Source: Pachyseris speciosa (lineage: Eukaryota; Cnidaria; Anthozoa; Scleractinia; Pachyseridae). Taken from it: 64,000 bases of DNA. The position numbers and the translations under genes were made by a program. The notes under the pieces are model-generated. The model did no database searches. It was not told the DNA's origin and was given only the letters and a program-made list of their open reading frames with translations. The DNA is taken from contig JAEMWC010000117.1 of the NCBI GenBank assembly GCA_016490735.1, forward strand, positions 941,001 to 1,005,000. The letters run 5' to 3'. Positions 11,919-25,700 of the stretch are shown piece by piece. The stretch's first letter is position 1, and each line of letters begins with the position of its first letter.

Positions 11919-14900
11919 AATAAAAATGCGCCAACATAGCATGACGGATATCACCGCTATCAGTATGTTATCAGTTGTTTAAAAATGAGCAGGAGTAAAA
12001 CTTTACCATATAAAGCTCTATTAAGCCCACCATCTCTATTAACCCCCCTCTCTAATAAGCCCCCCTGTTCGGAAGTTAGTTTTGGTAATAAGCCCCCTTC
12101 CCCCCCCTTCCCCCCCCCCCCCCCCTCATTTTGGGACATAAGATTTTGTAGTGGTCGCTCCTCTTCCCTCTTATGAAATCCGCCTCATGTGGCCCAAGTT
12201 GGTTTGTTTTTAAACAAATATACACTCAAACACGTCGTACTTTTTCCTGTTCTTTATTAAATGATAACATTTCACTGAAGTTGATTGAGTTTTGTACAAA
12301 ACTATTTTAAGACGAAAAGGGCGTGTTTAAGATTTGGAATAAGCCCCCTCTCTAACAAGCCCCCCGTCAATGAGGCCTGAAATTAAATAAGCCCCCGTGG
12401 GCTTAATAGAGCTTTTACGGTATTCTTCCTATTTTGGGCAAGGTAATCTCTGGGACCGCCGAAGATTTTTTTTTCCCCTTCCAACTTTCGTGTCCCTAGG
12501 GACATTGTAACTAGCAGTGAGAAAGAAGCTCTTTGATCTGCTTTGGAAGGAAAAAAATGATAAAATAAATAGAAATGCCCTTTATCAATTAGAGTATAGC
12601 AAACTAAAAGGCAGCTTAGGCATGACTGATGTTGATTCTATGGTGAAAGCCTTGCTGACCCGCTGGGATTCCCCGACTGCTTTCCCGTTTCTTCTCATTT
12701 GGAAATCTATACCCAATCACTTTTCAGAATATTTGGCGGTTTAAAGTTTCTACTTCATTGCAACTACGACACGAAATTTCTTGATCCCAAACTATCTGTT
12801 TTCAATCGAGAAATGTTATCTTTCTTCAGCGAACTTAAATCTTTACACATCTATGATTCAAGCAAACCGTTCTTTATAAGAGAATGGTTCTCAAAAGGAA
12901 TCATTTCCATTAAAGATCTCTTGGAAGAAAATGGCCAGTTTCTCAGTTATGAAACTTTCCGCACGAGATATACTAATTGACAACGAATTTTCTATATTAC
13001 TATCAAGTTATAGCTGCCATCCCAAGTAGCCTTCTAAACGAATCAAATAATTCAGAACAAATTAAAACAACAGTGTTCCTTGAAATTCAGCTCAAATTTA
13101 AACTTGTTAGTACAATAGAGTTAAATTTGGTAAAAGCCAAAACTAAAGACTTTTATGAGTTAATCAACAAATAAACCCACCATTCGTTACAAACTGGATC
13201 GAGTGGGACAAAACTTTCCCGCTAACTGAAGGCCATTGGCAAAAGATATACAACTCGGTTAATCAGGTTGAGGGAACTTCATTTCAAATTTATTCACCGG
13301 ATTATCGTATCCAAGAGAGAACTTTGTAGATTTGGAGTGAAAGACGATAGTAACTGCGTATATTGCGGAGAACAAGACTTAATAACGCGCACATTTTCAG
13401 ATTGTCCCTTTACACAAAGATTTGTGCTTAATGTAGTTTAGTGATTCAATGCAAATAACCAAGCAGATTTCCATCTTAAAACATAAAACTGTAAAAACAA
13501 ACGATAAAATCCGACGTTTGGGAGTAGTCATGACTCCATTATCAAGGAAAATATAAACGAGATCATGCAAATTACAGCATTTAAAGCGATTTTGGCGCGA
13601 AAAAATTTAACATAAGAGGGTGCGAAGATTATAAAAATACTTTCGCACGAATGGAGTCTGATTGCAAGTTGAGATTTGGCTTTAAAGCTCTTATAAAAAG
13701 CATTTCGTACACTAAGCAGTCAAATTTAGTTTTGCATTTCTTAAACACTTGGAAACGCTTTAGCAGGTCCTGAGGCATTGTTCCGTGCATGTTCTTGTAG
13801 TGTTTGGCAATGGCGGAGGATTGTTGTTTGTGTCCTTTTACACGATTATGTAAATGTCCGCGTGTGTAACCTACATAACCCGCATCGCACAGGTCCCATT
13901 GAAAACCATAAACAACACACTGCTGATTTACAATTGGTGGTTTTGTTTCTTTAACATTAAGTTCTTGTTCAATTTTACGGCTTACAAACACAGGCTGAAT
14001 GGTGGTATGTATTTTTAGGCTCGAATCATTAAGTTGTTTCCTCACACTATCCGCTGAGATTTGGTCTTTGAATGGTAAAACCACTCGAATCGTGTCATCT
14101 GTCTCTTGAGATGGTGATAAAGGTTGCTGCTGATCGCAAACCTTCGAGTCAACGAAACTTTTGATGGTAGAATTAACAAGATGTTTAGGATACTTCAGCC
14201 TTGAGAATACTGTTTTCAAACGGTCACATTCATCGGAGAAATGTGTCCAAGATGAAGACAAACGATGTGCTCGATCAAGCATAGTTCTCAGTAGACCCTT
14301 TTTATACCGATTGTCAACATGACTCTGATAGTGCAAGAGTAGACCTGAATTAGTGGGTTTCACGTACACCTTTGTCTCAATTTGCGGCGATCGATTCAGT
14401 AACTGGATACCCAGAAATGGGAGCATTCCATTGCATTCGGTTTCCATCGTGAATTTTACGGAGGAATGTGTTCTGTTGAGCGTGTCCAAGAAGGTGGATG
14501 CTGTTTCTGTATTGGGCATGATGGTGAGCGTATCGTCAACATATCTTCGATAGAAAGAAAACCACCAATTGTAAATCAGCAGTGTGTTGTTTATGGTTTT
14601 CAATGGGACCTGTGCGATGCGGGTTATGTAGGTTACACACGCGGACATTTACATAATCGTGTAAAAGGACACAAACAACAATCCTCCGCCATTGCCAAAC
14701 ACTACAAGAACATGCACGGAACAATGCCTCAGGACCTGCTAAAGCGTTTCCAAGTGTTTAAGAAATGCAAAACTAAATTTGACTGCTTAGTGTACGAAAT
14801 GCTTTTTATAAGAGCTTTAAAGCCAAATCTCAACTTGCAATCAGACTCCATTCGTGCGAAAGTATTTTTATAATCTTCGCACCCTCTTATGTTAAATTTT

Positions 14901-17900
14901 TTCGCGCCAAAATCGCTTTAAATGCTGTAATTTGCATGATCTCGTTTATATTTTCCTTGATAATGGAGTCATGACTACTCCGAAACGTCGAATTTTATCG
15001 TTCGTTTTTACAGTTTTATGTTTTAAGAAACCTCTTTTAATACGATTTCCATCTTCCATGGAAAATCTCTTTGGGATCCTGTCCTACCCAACCAACAAAT
15101 TTAGTCCCGGTCTAATAAGAAGTTCAATTACACCTTGCTGTTCATGCGCCACTCTATCTACATTAATAAGTTACAATGCAATTGCAACTCTCTCTCCCTT
15201 AACGATTTTACTTCCTTGTTGTTGTTTATACGAATAATATGAAAAATAAGTATAGTGCGTGACATCATCGGAAGTGGTCAAAGCACTCGCCAAAATTTTG
15301 TTGCTTCAGTTAATCAGCAGTAGAAATTCTCATTCTATTGTTTAGTTTGTTTTTACTGGGGCGATGGACTGAGGGTCGAAGACCGCTAGACCTATACCGC
15401 CGTAATCCATTCCCATCGATTGACTTTTCTGGTTTTACTGTCGCTTTTTCCTCTTTGATCAAAAATCTTTGAAGGGTTGTGTTCTCTTTTTTAAGTTTTT
15501 CTATTGAAACTATACCGCCGTAATTTATTCCCACCGATTGGCTTATTTGGTATTTGTTTTTTTCTGTCGCTTTTTCCTCTTTGATTAAAAATCTTTGAAG
15601 GGTTCTATTTTTAATTTGACGTTTTCCTATTGAAACCTCGAAAAGGAAGGCTTTTGAGTTGAGCTACCGTGCTCGTTAGGACGGTCCTATCCCACCGATT
15701 AAATAGATCATTGTATTCTCGGTATTGACCTGGATCTAGCAAGAAGTGGAGGCTCTTGCGTGGAACATATGAAAAGATATCGATCCCCCGTTTAAGCCTC
15801 GTTTGCACGCTAGTTCCAGCTCATTGCGGAGAATACGAATAAGCCTATTGGTACTTCATATTAAATTAATGTAACATTAAATTAACGTAAATACAGGACC
15901 CCATCTAAACCAGCCTTTGCTGAACTGGGAACATCATGTTAAAATATTTGTTCAAATAAATAAAATAAAATAAAATAAATATGAACCGTCTAAAGCAGCT
16001 ACATTTCGAAGGGATTCAGAAGATACAATTAAGTGTTATTTCTGAACCGCCTATTCAACTCGTCACTCCTTTAAAGTGACCAACAATTTGTACTTGTTTA
16101 TAGAAGCTTTTCTCAGTGGTTTCACATGGAGTATAGAAACTGCTACACAATCAACACCTCTGGTCTGATCGTGAACCACGCCGGTCACCGACATGGTATG
16201 AAGTTGAAAATGAAACTAGCTGCTAAAAAGGGAATCCAAATAGATGAACACTAGTTAATCATATGACGTAAGTCCGTTTTACCATTCATTCACCAAAGTT
16301 TTATGCTAAAGTGCATAACAAGATAAATCCATGCTATAGAAGCAAGCATGCAATTCGCGTATCGAGCCAAAAAAGCCGGAGTATTTGTCAGGATGCATTT
16401 GCAAAAGAATAGCTACGAAATTAGAGCTTTTCTGGGAAACAAAGAGGAGCCCTCGCATGGCAAATGAATAACAGAAACGGCCTAAGTAAAAGGCAAGCCA
16501 ATATGTGAGACTTCTTACAGCGAGCTTCGCCATGGAGTCCAATACGCCCAAAGTTTAAGTGACAGCGCACGTGTTCCCTTATCCTCTCCAATTTTTTTGT
16601 AATGTCTGAGGTTATTTAGTTTCTTTTGGCAGGTTTTCAACTTACTTTGTTTATCGACGTGGATGAATATCTCGGCCACCTTGCCGACTCTGTTGGCGCA
16701 CTGGTGTCTGTCCACTCACCCTATCTCCAATCCAAGAACCTGGATAAAAGCCCGATATTTGTTGCGCCGGCAACAGCCGTTTCAGTAGCCTTAACAGTGG
16801 TATGTGGGTAACACCACTTAACTCCCACCACCCAGTTAACAACACTTAACTAACTTCCTATAATGTAGGTCTTCTTTGGAGGAGAATACTTAACATAAAA
16901 GCCCCCCCCCCCCCCCCCCCCAAAATTAGACTGTTAGCCTTCCCTTTGTGGATAGTCAAGCGGAGATTGGGGGAGGGTTAGAGGGGGGATAAGGGAGAGG
17001 TTCCGCCTCCTCCTATCTAATGTCTTCTGTTTTTATTCTTCTTCCTTCAAGTAAGACTTGGGTAATTAATATGTTGACTTGATCACTAAAAAGGGGGTGA
17101 AATTACCCTTGCGAGATTCAGGGAACAAATGCAACCGCAGCCAGATAAAACAGGTGATTACATGCACGGGACAGAAAATGTAATTTTCAAGTTATAGCAG
17201 TGACTGCAATAACTATTCCACCCAGAGTTCGAACAATTATTACTTAACGACTTTCTTTGTTTCTTCTTTGCAGCAAAATATATCGCGTTTGGATTACCCC
17301 TTTAACAATGGAAAACACTGTAATGACAATAGAAGTTACGCTGAAGAGGTACGATATGCCTGCAATTAAATTAGTCTAATGCTTTTAAAAGTCTTTCAAA
17401 CTTAAAATTTATGCGTGAGGGTAACGCTCAAAACCATAAAAGAAATAGCAACAATTTCGGGAATCAAATGCATGCAAAAAACCTTTAAGTATGAACTACG
17501 CATCAAATTTCGATATTCAATTGCAACTTGCAAATGAATTATAAAAGGTTTCATTTCTTTTAACTTTATTTTTTTTTGGTTCATATGAAGCGAGCCTCTG
17601 GTTGGACACCGTTTAACAACAACCGATTCAAAATACATACGATGGCGGGGAACTTTATTTGGTTATCATTTAACCGTGTGCCTCCAATCAGAAATAGGTA
17701 ATAGCAGGACGGTTTCTGGCTGGCACATAAATATATTGCTACGCATTTCCACCGCTCTGAAAATGTGGGATATTGAAGGCTCGTTCCGGGCCGTTTGAAT
17801 TGATTTTCGATCGAGAGGTACGAGAAGAAGCTTGAATCTTTCGGGCTTTCTGTTGTGCTTCATGTTTCTGTTGAAAGCTGAACGGTGCGATTTTCTGGGG

Positions 17901-18210
17901 AAAAATCGCCTCGGCGCTGGCTCGTCTGGATTTCCTCAATTCCTTTAGTTGGAATTTTCTTTTTCTGTTATTTACAGGTGTGTCTCAAACAGTGCATCGC
18001 GGAAAAGATGAGAAAGCTCTGTGGCTGTGTATTGGTAGCAATGGTTAGTACGCCTCCCTGTGGTTCATCCACCGAAATGCAAAGCCTCAATGAAACAGTG
18101 TGTGATTTATCCAAAGAAACATTAAGTACGTTGACGATTTATTGATTGGTTGATGGGCGGAGGGATGGAGGAATGGATGGATGGATGGATGAATACATGA
18201 ATTGATTGAT

Positions 18211-18257
<47 letters not shown>

Positions 18258-21200
18258 CGGACGGACGGACGGACGCACGGACAGACAGATGGAGGGAGCA
18301 ACGGATGGATAGATGGATGGATGGATGGATGAATTGATTGATTGGTTGGTTGGTTGGTTGGTTGGTTGGTTGGTTGGTTGGTTGATTGCTTGCTTGATTG
18401 ATCGATCGATCGATCGATTAGTTGGTTGGTTGGTTGATTGATTCATTGCAAGCTTTTTACATCAGGGTTTTCTTCAAATATATTTAATCTGAATTACCTG
18501 CCCCTAACTGTCTTTTCTAGAACTCATGCTTGTTTGTAATTCCTTCGTACTCCTACTTGAGAACTGATCTATCCACAGGTAGCCCAAGCTCACGATTTAT
18601 GTTGTCCTTTGTAACGTAAACAGCGGCGCGCGTCAAGTAATTGAGCATCAGGATTTGTATGGTGGATAATTGTTTCGAATTTGAAGGCAAAATTAGGAAT
18701 GATTTTTCAATAAAATTTCCTCACCTGAACTCTTCTATAGTTCCTTTTGTGTCCTGTCTGGTTTCTAAGTCGATTTCTGGTGATTTCGTGGAGTTTTTGT
18801 CCCAATGGTTTCTCTCTCTATACATATATACCTTCCCAAGGTTGGTGACTGATCCAGAGGAAGCGACCCGATGCACTGACGGAAAACAACCACAAATTCC
18901 TTCCAAAGGCACCAATTGCATCGAAATTCCACGCGAACCACGGCAGATAGTAACAACACATCCATCATAGGTTTCGGAAGACCAGTAACGTGTAAAGGGA
19001 ATTATTCCTGAATAATAACCACAATTTTTTCCCGTCGAGTTCCACCGAAATCGTCTTGATTCAAATGTCTAATGCCCCAGCCGTTTCAAATTTGGCTTAG
19101 CGACCGGGCCTATGAGTACATTGCAAAGATCAACACAAATCGCGAGCTTGGGCTACCTGTGATCTATCCTCCCTTAGGTATTAATAATAATCAGCCGCCT
19201 GGATGCAACTTCTGATGTAATGAATTTTGTGACAGAGGATCTTCTAAAGCTGCACAGAAACCATCCTTATATACAATCAAAAACATTTGTTTCCTGCTCC
19301 GGAAACATAATAAAAGTTAAACGTTTTACAAACTCGGAGCTAAAAGTTAAACTTATGAAATATTTGGTCCGTTTTTTTCAACCGGACTTCATCAGTCAAT
19401 GATATGAATGTTAAAAAGATGAATTTTAAAAAGGGGTTTTAACGCCTCTTGGGGGTTAGAATTGTGTCATAGATAGCTGCTAATTCGTAACCATTGTCTC
19501 TGTTTAACGCCGGTTTCGTAAGTTTAATTTGAATAGCTTCCTTTATCCTGCGTTTGAAGGTGTTACCTTCGGTTGATAGTACTTTTGTCTTATTTGGGTC
19601 CACCGAGTGGCCCTCCAGGCGACAATGCTCGTGAATAGCTGATGAACTTCTTGATTGGTGTTCTTTCACTCTGATTTCCAGAGAGCGGGCCGTTTCGCCA
19701 ACGTACTCCTTGTTACACTTCTCACAATGGATCTGGTACACAGTACCGCATTTCTTGAGATTGACAGTTGTGTCCTTGACACGTACCAATTGTGATCTTA
19801 GAGAATTGACGGGCTTATGAATAAGTGTGACCTCGTGTGCCTTGAAAGCTCTTTGCAGGTGTTCCGAGATTCCTTTGATGTATGGCGTTGATGCATAGAT
19901 TTTCTTCTCATTTTGAGGCTCTTCGGTATCTTCTGTTGTAGATTTTGGATGTGGTATTGTTAGCATCCATTCTGGATAGTTATTCATTTTTAGAGCTTGC
20001 TTGACGTGCTGTGTTTCTCTAGTTCTGTCATCGTTTTCCGTAACCAAGGTCTGAGCTCTCAACATCAGGGTGTTAACCACAGCTCTTTTGTGTTTTAGAT
20101 GATGGTTTGATTGGAAGTTTAGGTACTTGTCCGTGTGCGTAGGTTTGCGGTACACGGAGATCTTGGTAGAACCATCTTGGTTAATACTCACACAGGTATC
20201 AAGGAAAGGAATCCTGCCATCCTTTTCTTGTTCCGAAGTGAACTGGATATGTTGGTCAATGGAGTTTAGATGTTCTGAGAAGGAATCGATGGCGTTTTCG
20301 TGAATCTTGGCCATCGTGTCATCCACATATCGATACCACATAGTTGGAGGGGTGGGGGCGGTGTCCAGAGCTCTGCTCTCAAACTGTTCCATGTAGAGAT
20401 TGGCCACTACAGGGGAAATCGGAGACCCCATGGCGGCTCCTCTCTTTTGTTTGTAGAATTCACCCTGGAATGTGAAGTATGTGCTCGAGAGGCACATCTC
20501 TAGTAGAACAGATAATTGGGCGATATCTAACGGGCATCTATCCGGTAAGCTCTGGTCACTTTCCAGTTTGGCTCTGACAACTGGAATGGCTTCATTGATC
20601 GGAATGCTGGTGAACAGTGAGGAAACATCGTATGAAACGAGTTTCTGTCCAGGGGTACTTCAAGTTCTGCAATCTTATATAGTTTGACCACCATTTATTT
20701 CCTTCCTCACCGAAATGGTTTAAGCGGCATTCGTGAACTACACGTAGTCACAGAAGAAATGGTCTTCGTGTCATTGTAAATGGCCTAAAATACAACTTTC
20801 AAATAAGTGAGCTTGAACTGAAAAAGTACTGAAATTACAAAGAAATTATATATCTCCACTCACCTCTCCGACTTAACAGAATAAAGCTCTGGCTAAACGA
20901 GGCAACAATGATGCGGCAACAATTTCAGCTCGCCAATGTTTCCACGATGTTTCTCCGTTTAGCCACCCGAGGAAACATTGTTGCGGCAACAAAAAATGTT
21001 TCTGAACTCCCTTGTTGCTGCAACAATGTTTCTTGGGCGTGGCTAAACGGAGAAACATCGCGGAAACATGCGCGAGCTGAAATTGTTGCCTCCTTTAGCC
21101 AGAGCTTAACGACTTTTTTCAAACATCGATTGCGAAACATTATAAACTATATTAAGCAATAAATTAAACAACAACAACAAGCAATGAATTAGGTTGCAAT

Positions 21201-24200
21201 GGGGCAATGAATATGTGTGTGACCATCGCAGTTATGAACACTAATTAAGCTGTAGTGAAAATTGTTCATAACTGTGATGGTCACTCACATATTCTCTCGT
21301 TAATATCTGATTTTTATATATTCATAGCCACTTATTCATCACTCACGAGCTTCAGATTACGAACCAACAAAATGACCAGCTCCCAGTTGGCTTGTTAGCT
21401 CAGTTGGTAAAGCACTGCACCGGTATCACAGAGGTCATGGGTTCCCATACAAGCAACCAAAATTGTTTTCGGGCTTATTTGCATTACTGCTTAAGTGGTG
21501 TTCATAACTTCGATGTCACTCACACATTCATTCTTTCAGAATCCGCATTTCAAATATATGATTTTCATATATTCATAGTCAATAAATTCATGTTGATAGA
21601 ATGTTTATTTTCATAAACTGATGAGTAACACGTATCGTTCGCGATTTCAGCCGACTGCACCTCTGCGTCTGTCAGAGCCATGGATTTTTCAAAGTGTCCC
21701 TGTAATCAAGCTTGCAAGTAAGTACTAACCGGGGTACTAAGCTGATTAATTTTTCTTTCTATTTACTTCAGAACTATATTACCAGGCTTAAAATACAGTT
21801 TTTAAGTGTTTTAATATGGAGCAAGAAGATAATCTATCCTTGTCTCTATTTTCGGCGTTCACACTTGTCCTAGTTGTGTGAAGTACAAGTCATTTTTCTT
21901 TGGCTTCATACTAAGCTATTTAGCTATCTTTAGTATTCTGGTACAAATTGCAGCTATTTTCTACGTTGAGAGACCCTTTATGTGGGGTAGCCCCAACGTA
22001 ATACTTGAATAAATTGTGATCATGTGGATCTCATTCACACATTGCTACAGATGACCTTACCAGGCACCTTTGCATTTCCGAACAGATTTTAAAATGCCCC
22101 TACTTTCCAACTGAAATAATTTTATTTCTTTTTGTTGAAAATGTCCATTATAACCTAATGGGCCCTTTGCAGGATGTCAGTCACGTGGTGCAAAAACGCC
22201 ATGCTGTGACGCAATCAACCCACTGGGGCAAGACTAACAAAGAAAATTACCATTTTAAATGATGTAAGCTATTTTTTTGACTAGTCCCAGTGGATTGTTT
22301 GCGTCCCGGCATGGCGTTTTTTGTACCACGTGACTGACATCCCGCAAAGGGCCCATTCCAAACGATTTCTCGGTCACCTACAAATGGTGGTGAAAGGACC
22401 CTGCCAAATAGTAAATCATGGCACCTCCAAATCACTAAGCAGTTCAGGTAGTGTTCCGCCATTTTGAAATAAGTTTGAGTTCAAAAATTTCCTTGTGAGA
22501 TGTGTTTGAGCTACTATTTGCCTCAGTCTTCAGTTGCTAATTTTGGATATTGGAGCGTCCTGAGGACGAGGCTGCACTCAGTGATGTCATTTTGCGAACA
22601 ATTCTGGAACTCTGTCTTTTTCAGAGAGATACACTTCACCCAGACCGTTTCTACCTCTGCTTGGCCTTCCAAGGCACACATGGTAAGCAAGTCTTGTACT
22701 TAGAAGGCTACACTCTTCGTTCGAGTATCTTGAAAGGGGACAATGAATTGTACGCCTGAGAGAGTTTTCCAAATGAGCGTCACCAAATCCAAACCAAATC
22801 GTGTTGGTCTTGCTAGTAAACCTGCTCATAATATATACTAATCAATCATGGAGGATATTTACTCGCAAAATTTTTGTAACTACTCTGCAATTATCTCGCA
22901 TACTACATGTATCACATTAGTGTAGAGAATTCAAGTAAGCGTTCAGTTAAATCTGCTGCATTCGATTTCTTTTCGTGATTGCTGTTGTCGTTGTTGCTTT
23001 CCGTTATTAGAAAGCCGTCTGTTATCATTGAACATTCTCGTTTTCGCTGGCCATATCGTCAAAAGTATTTAATGTAAAAGAGTCGGGTAAAAGTTTATGC
23101 AGAACCTGGGAAAATCAATCTATCCTATAGAAAACTGCAGTAATTTCACTTAATGTTGTACCTAAATCATCGGTAATACAGCGGTATATTAGACAATAAA
23201 AATTCATGTCATTAATTTGGAAAAACAAACATCTCTACTAATTCTGAAATTCTGTACACTGGTTGACGTTAACAGGAACATTGTCATGGATCTCGTGCAT
23301 GTGCAGTAGCGATACATACACTTGAAAAAGCTAGCAAGTTTTTTCAAGTTTCGTCGCCGATATATATCTTCGATTATCAACGTCATCTATATGGCATGGA
23401 ACAAACAAACAAACATCCCCAATAGAGAAATATAGCTGAGGCTTGAATGCGTATTATGAGAAATACTGGCCGAAATACAATACAATACGTTTTATTGATT
23501 CTCCCAATAGGGTTTTCAGAATCAATTTAGATACACACAAGTACAAGCGAAATAGCAAAAATATAATATATAGATTTAGCCAAGCCTAAAAGCGGAGCTC
23601 CATGATTATTACTTGTTTACTGGTATTGAGCAACTTCGCATGGCTTTCCTTGCGACAATATTTTATGTTTAGAGCAGTCAACAGGAATTGACCGCGGTTC
23701 AAAAACCTCAAGACATTATAAACATTAAAACTTACAAGAAAACAATACACGGAGTGTTTGGACGTTTAGCCACCTCTTTCAACATGGCATTCTTTCCATG
23801 TTTGATCAAGATCAAACATTTTCATCCAACAGGTATTACCTTACGAACAAATGTTTGATCGTTTAATTTAGCCACCCCAACTAACGAAACGTGCAAAGCC
23901 GGTAAAAAGCAACCAAATGAACCACATAAAGCCGAAATTTCAGCAATAATACGCAAAACATCTTTCTGTAGACTCACTCTGTGTAGTGTTTGGTCAAAAA
24001 TTGTTTGTGAGTTTAGCCACCCAACGTTATGTTTGACAACTGATGATGTTGGATGAAAATGTGTGATCCTTTAGACGGGGCTTTAATCCTTAATTTTACG
24101 AGGACTCATTGCGATTACGTGTTGATAAGATAAGGGCAAAAGTTTCTTAACGCTGTTGAGGTACCGAGGTCGAAAAACAGTCAGCCAAGCAGAGTAAAAA

Positions 24201-25667
24201 TACTCGTTCCCTTGCGAACAAAACAACGCACCAAAACAAAAAAACAATTCAACTACGTCTTTGCGTCCAAAACGAGTATAGATGGTTGTTTTTTTACATC
24301 CAGTCGAGAGAAAAATACAAGTTTCATTCCTGAACAAAAGTAACAACGATTAAACCAAATGTTCAGCTTCAATTTATTTAATTTACCTTACTGTCCTGTG
24401 TTGTAGAGGTTTCTACCACTTGAAAATACGTAAGCTTCAGTAAAGTAAAAACAAACATCCTCAAAAATAGCAAACGGTTTGTCCAAAAAAATAGCTTCTT
24501 CCACAGAGTTTGAGCTACTCTTTCCTCCCATTAATGCCGGTAACTGTTAAGTGACCTTTCCTGGTGAGATGCAAGATGCCGCGGCAAAGTGAAAGCCCTT
24601 GAAGCGTTGAATTATTTTGTTTTCATGAGAATGAATATATGAAAATCATATAATTATTTGAACTGCGGATTAATGATTAAATATGTGACTGATCATCGCA
24701 CTGTTGAACACTACTCAAGTAGTAGTGAAAATAAAGCCTGAAAAACAAAATTCAGGCTTGTACGGGATTTGAACCCACCTGCGATACCTGTGCAGTGCTC
24801 TACCGACTGAGCTAACAAGCCATCTGGGAGCTGGTCGTTTTGTTGGTTCGTAATATACCCGTGATAATTGCGATGATCAGTCTCATATTTAATCATTAAT
24901 CCGCAGTTCAAATATATGATTTTCATATATTCATTCTCATATATTCACCACTCATGCGTATATTACGAACCAACAAAACGACCAGCTCCCAGATGGCTTG
25001 TTAGCTCAGTCGGTAGAGCACTGCACCAGTAACGCAGAGGTCGTGGGTTCGAATTATTTTCACTACTGCTTAAATATAAGTAGTGTTCGTAACTGCGATG
25101 ATCAGTCACATGTTTAATTATTTTGGTTTAGACCGCACAATCGATCCAAGTTTGATGCTTTTCCTGAGAAAAATCTTTCGCTGTTCCTTTTATCACTTGA
25201 AAATTCACCTTCCGGAGTATCTTTTGACAAGTTCTTGATTTTTATGCCTTATACGCGAATTAAAAGACAAACTTCGATCGAAGAAGATGAAGTTGTTTTG
25301 ATCAAAATGAAGAAACCAACTGAATGGGAAATGACGAGCCGCAGAAAGTGCGCGAAAAATTAAGCCTCGTTTTGGTTTGGGCGTCCTACACCTGACTTGA
25401 GCCTGCGATCCAATCGAAAGCAAATACCTGGTCAGCGGTCAACTTCAAAAAAAAACAGCTGTCCTCGATGAGGTCTTAACTTGAGCCCGCGATATGGTCA
25501 CGTGACATTGGTCAGCGGATACCTTGTTTTGACAAGTGTCAATTGGCTATAAGATGATGCCCAATATCAAAGACGTACATATTGTTTAAATAAAAAAAAG
25601 ACGTACCCTGTGAACTAGCTGGTCAGCTGGGCCAGGTGGAGTATGGCCGCCATGTTGGATTATTATG

Positions 25668-25700
<33 letters not shown>

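Larger units (their letters stand above)
13478..15043. mobile_element. Composite head-to-head Penelope-like element with 12-bp TSD
   Basis: Two partial copies of one Penelope-like element (PLE) face each other: a minus-strand copy (13478 to about 14560) and a plus-strand 3' fragment (about 14560-15043). The arms share about 470 bp as a near-perfect inverted repeat (13478-13946 with 14556-15024). The whole unit is flanked by GATTTCCATCTT at 13466-13477 and 15044-15055 (the right copy follows the unit by the same reading), a 12-bp target-site duplication in the host LINE. So both arms entered together. Each arm ends with a hammerhead-like fold. Confidence 0.85.
12510..15238 (+). mobile_element. 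Tx1/L1-clade LINE 3' end, interrupted by a Penelope insertion
   Basis: Left segment 12510-13477 and right segment 15044-15238 are one LINE. The left codes, with frameshifts, for FGGLKFLLHCNYDTKFLDP, FIREWFSKGIISIKDLLEE and a final CVYCGEQDLITRTFSDCPF zinc-ribbon-like motif (zf-RVT type). The right continues with SLWDPVLP and FNYTLLFMRHSIYINKLQ, the C-terminal tail of such LINEs. The RT core is missing (5' truncated). Positions 13478-15043 are a later insertion. Confidence 0.78.
19290..20665 (-). mobile_element. Penelope-like element, 5'-truncated
   Basis: Contains the RT/GIY-YIG ORF described separately plus a 3' flank with a hammerhead-like fold. Truncated within the RT at about 20665, where sequence homology to PLE protein stops. 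A different lineage from the composite at 13.5-15.0 kb. Confidence 0.88.
23563..25580. repeat. 1.65-kb interspersed repeat, copy R2, with SINE insertions
   Basis: Second copy of the repeat at 9330-10985. Longer because of an inverted pair of family B SINEs at about 24630-25125. Confidence 0.75.

Noticed and set aside
14353..14724. Short ORFs opposite the Penelope protein
   Set aside because: Antisense or junction artefacts of the inverted arms.
18087..18446. 119-codon minus-strand ORF rich in NQPT/SIDR
   Set aside because: Translation of the tetranucleotide tract.
24997..25060. tRNA-like sequence with boxes A and B
   Set aside because: The acceptor stem does not close, the anticodon loop lacks T33, and the same unit recurs at 21.4 and 24.8 kb with shared flanks: a SINE head, not a tRNA gene.
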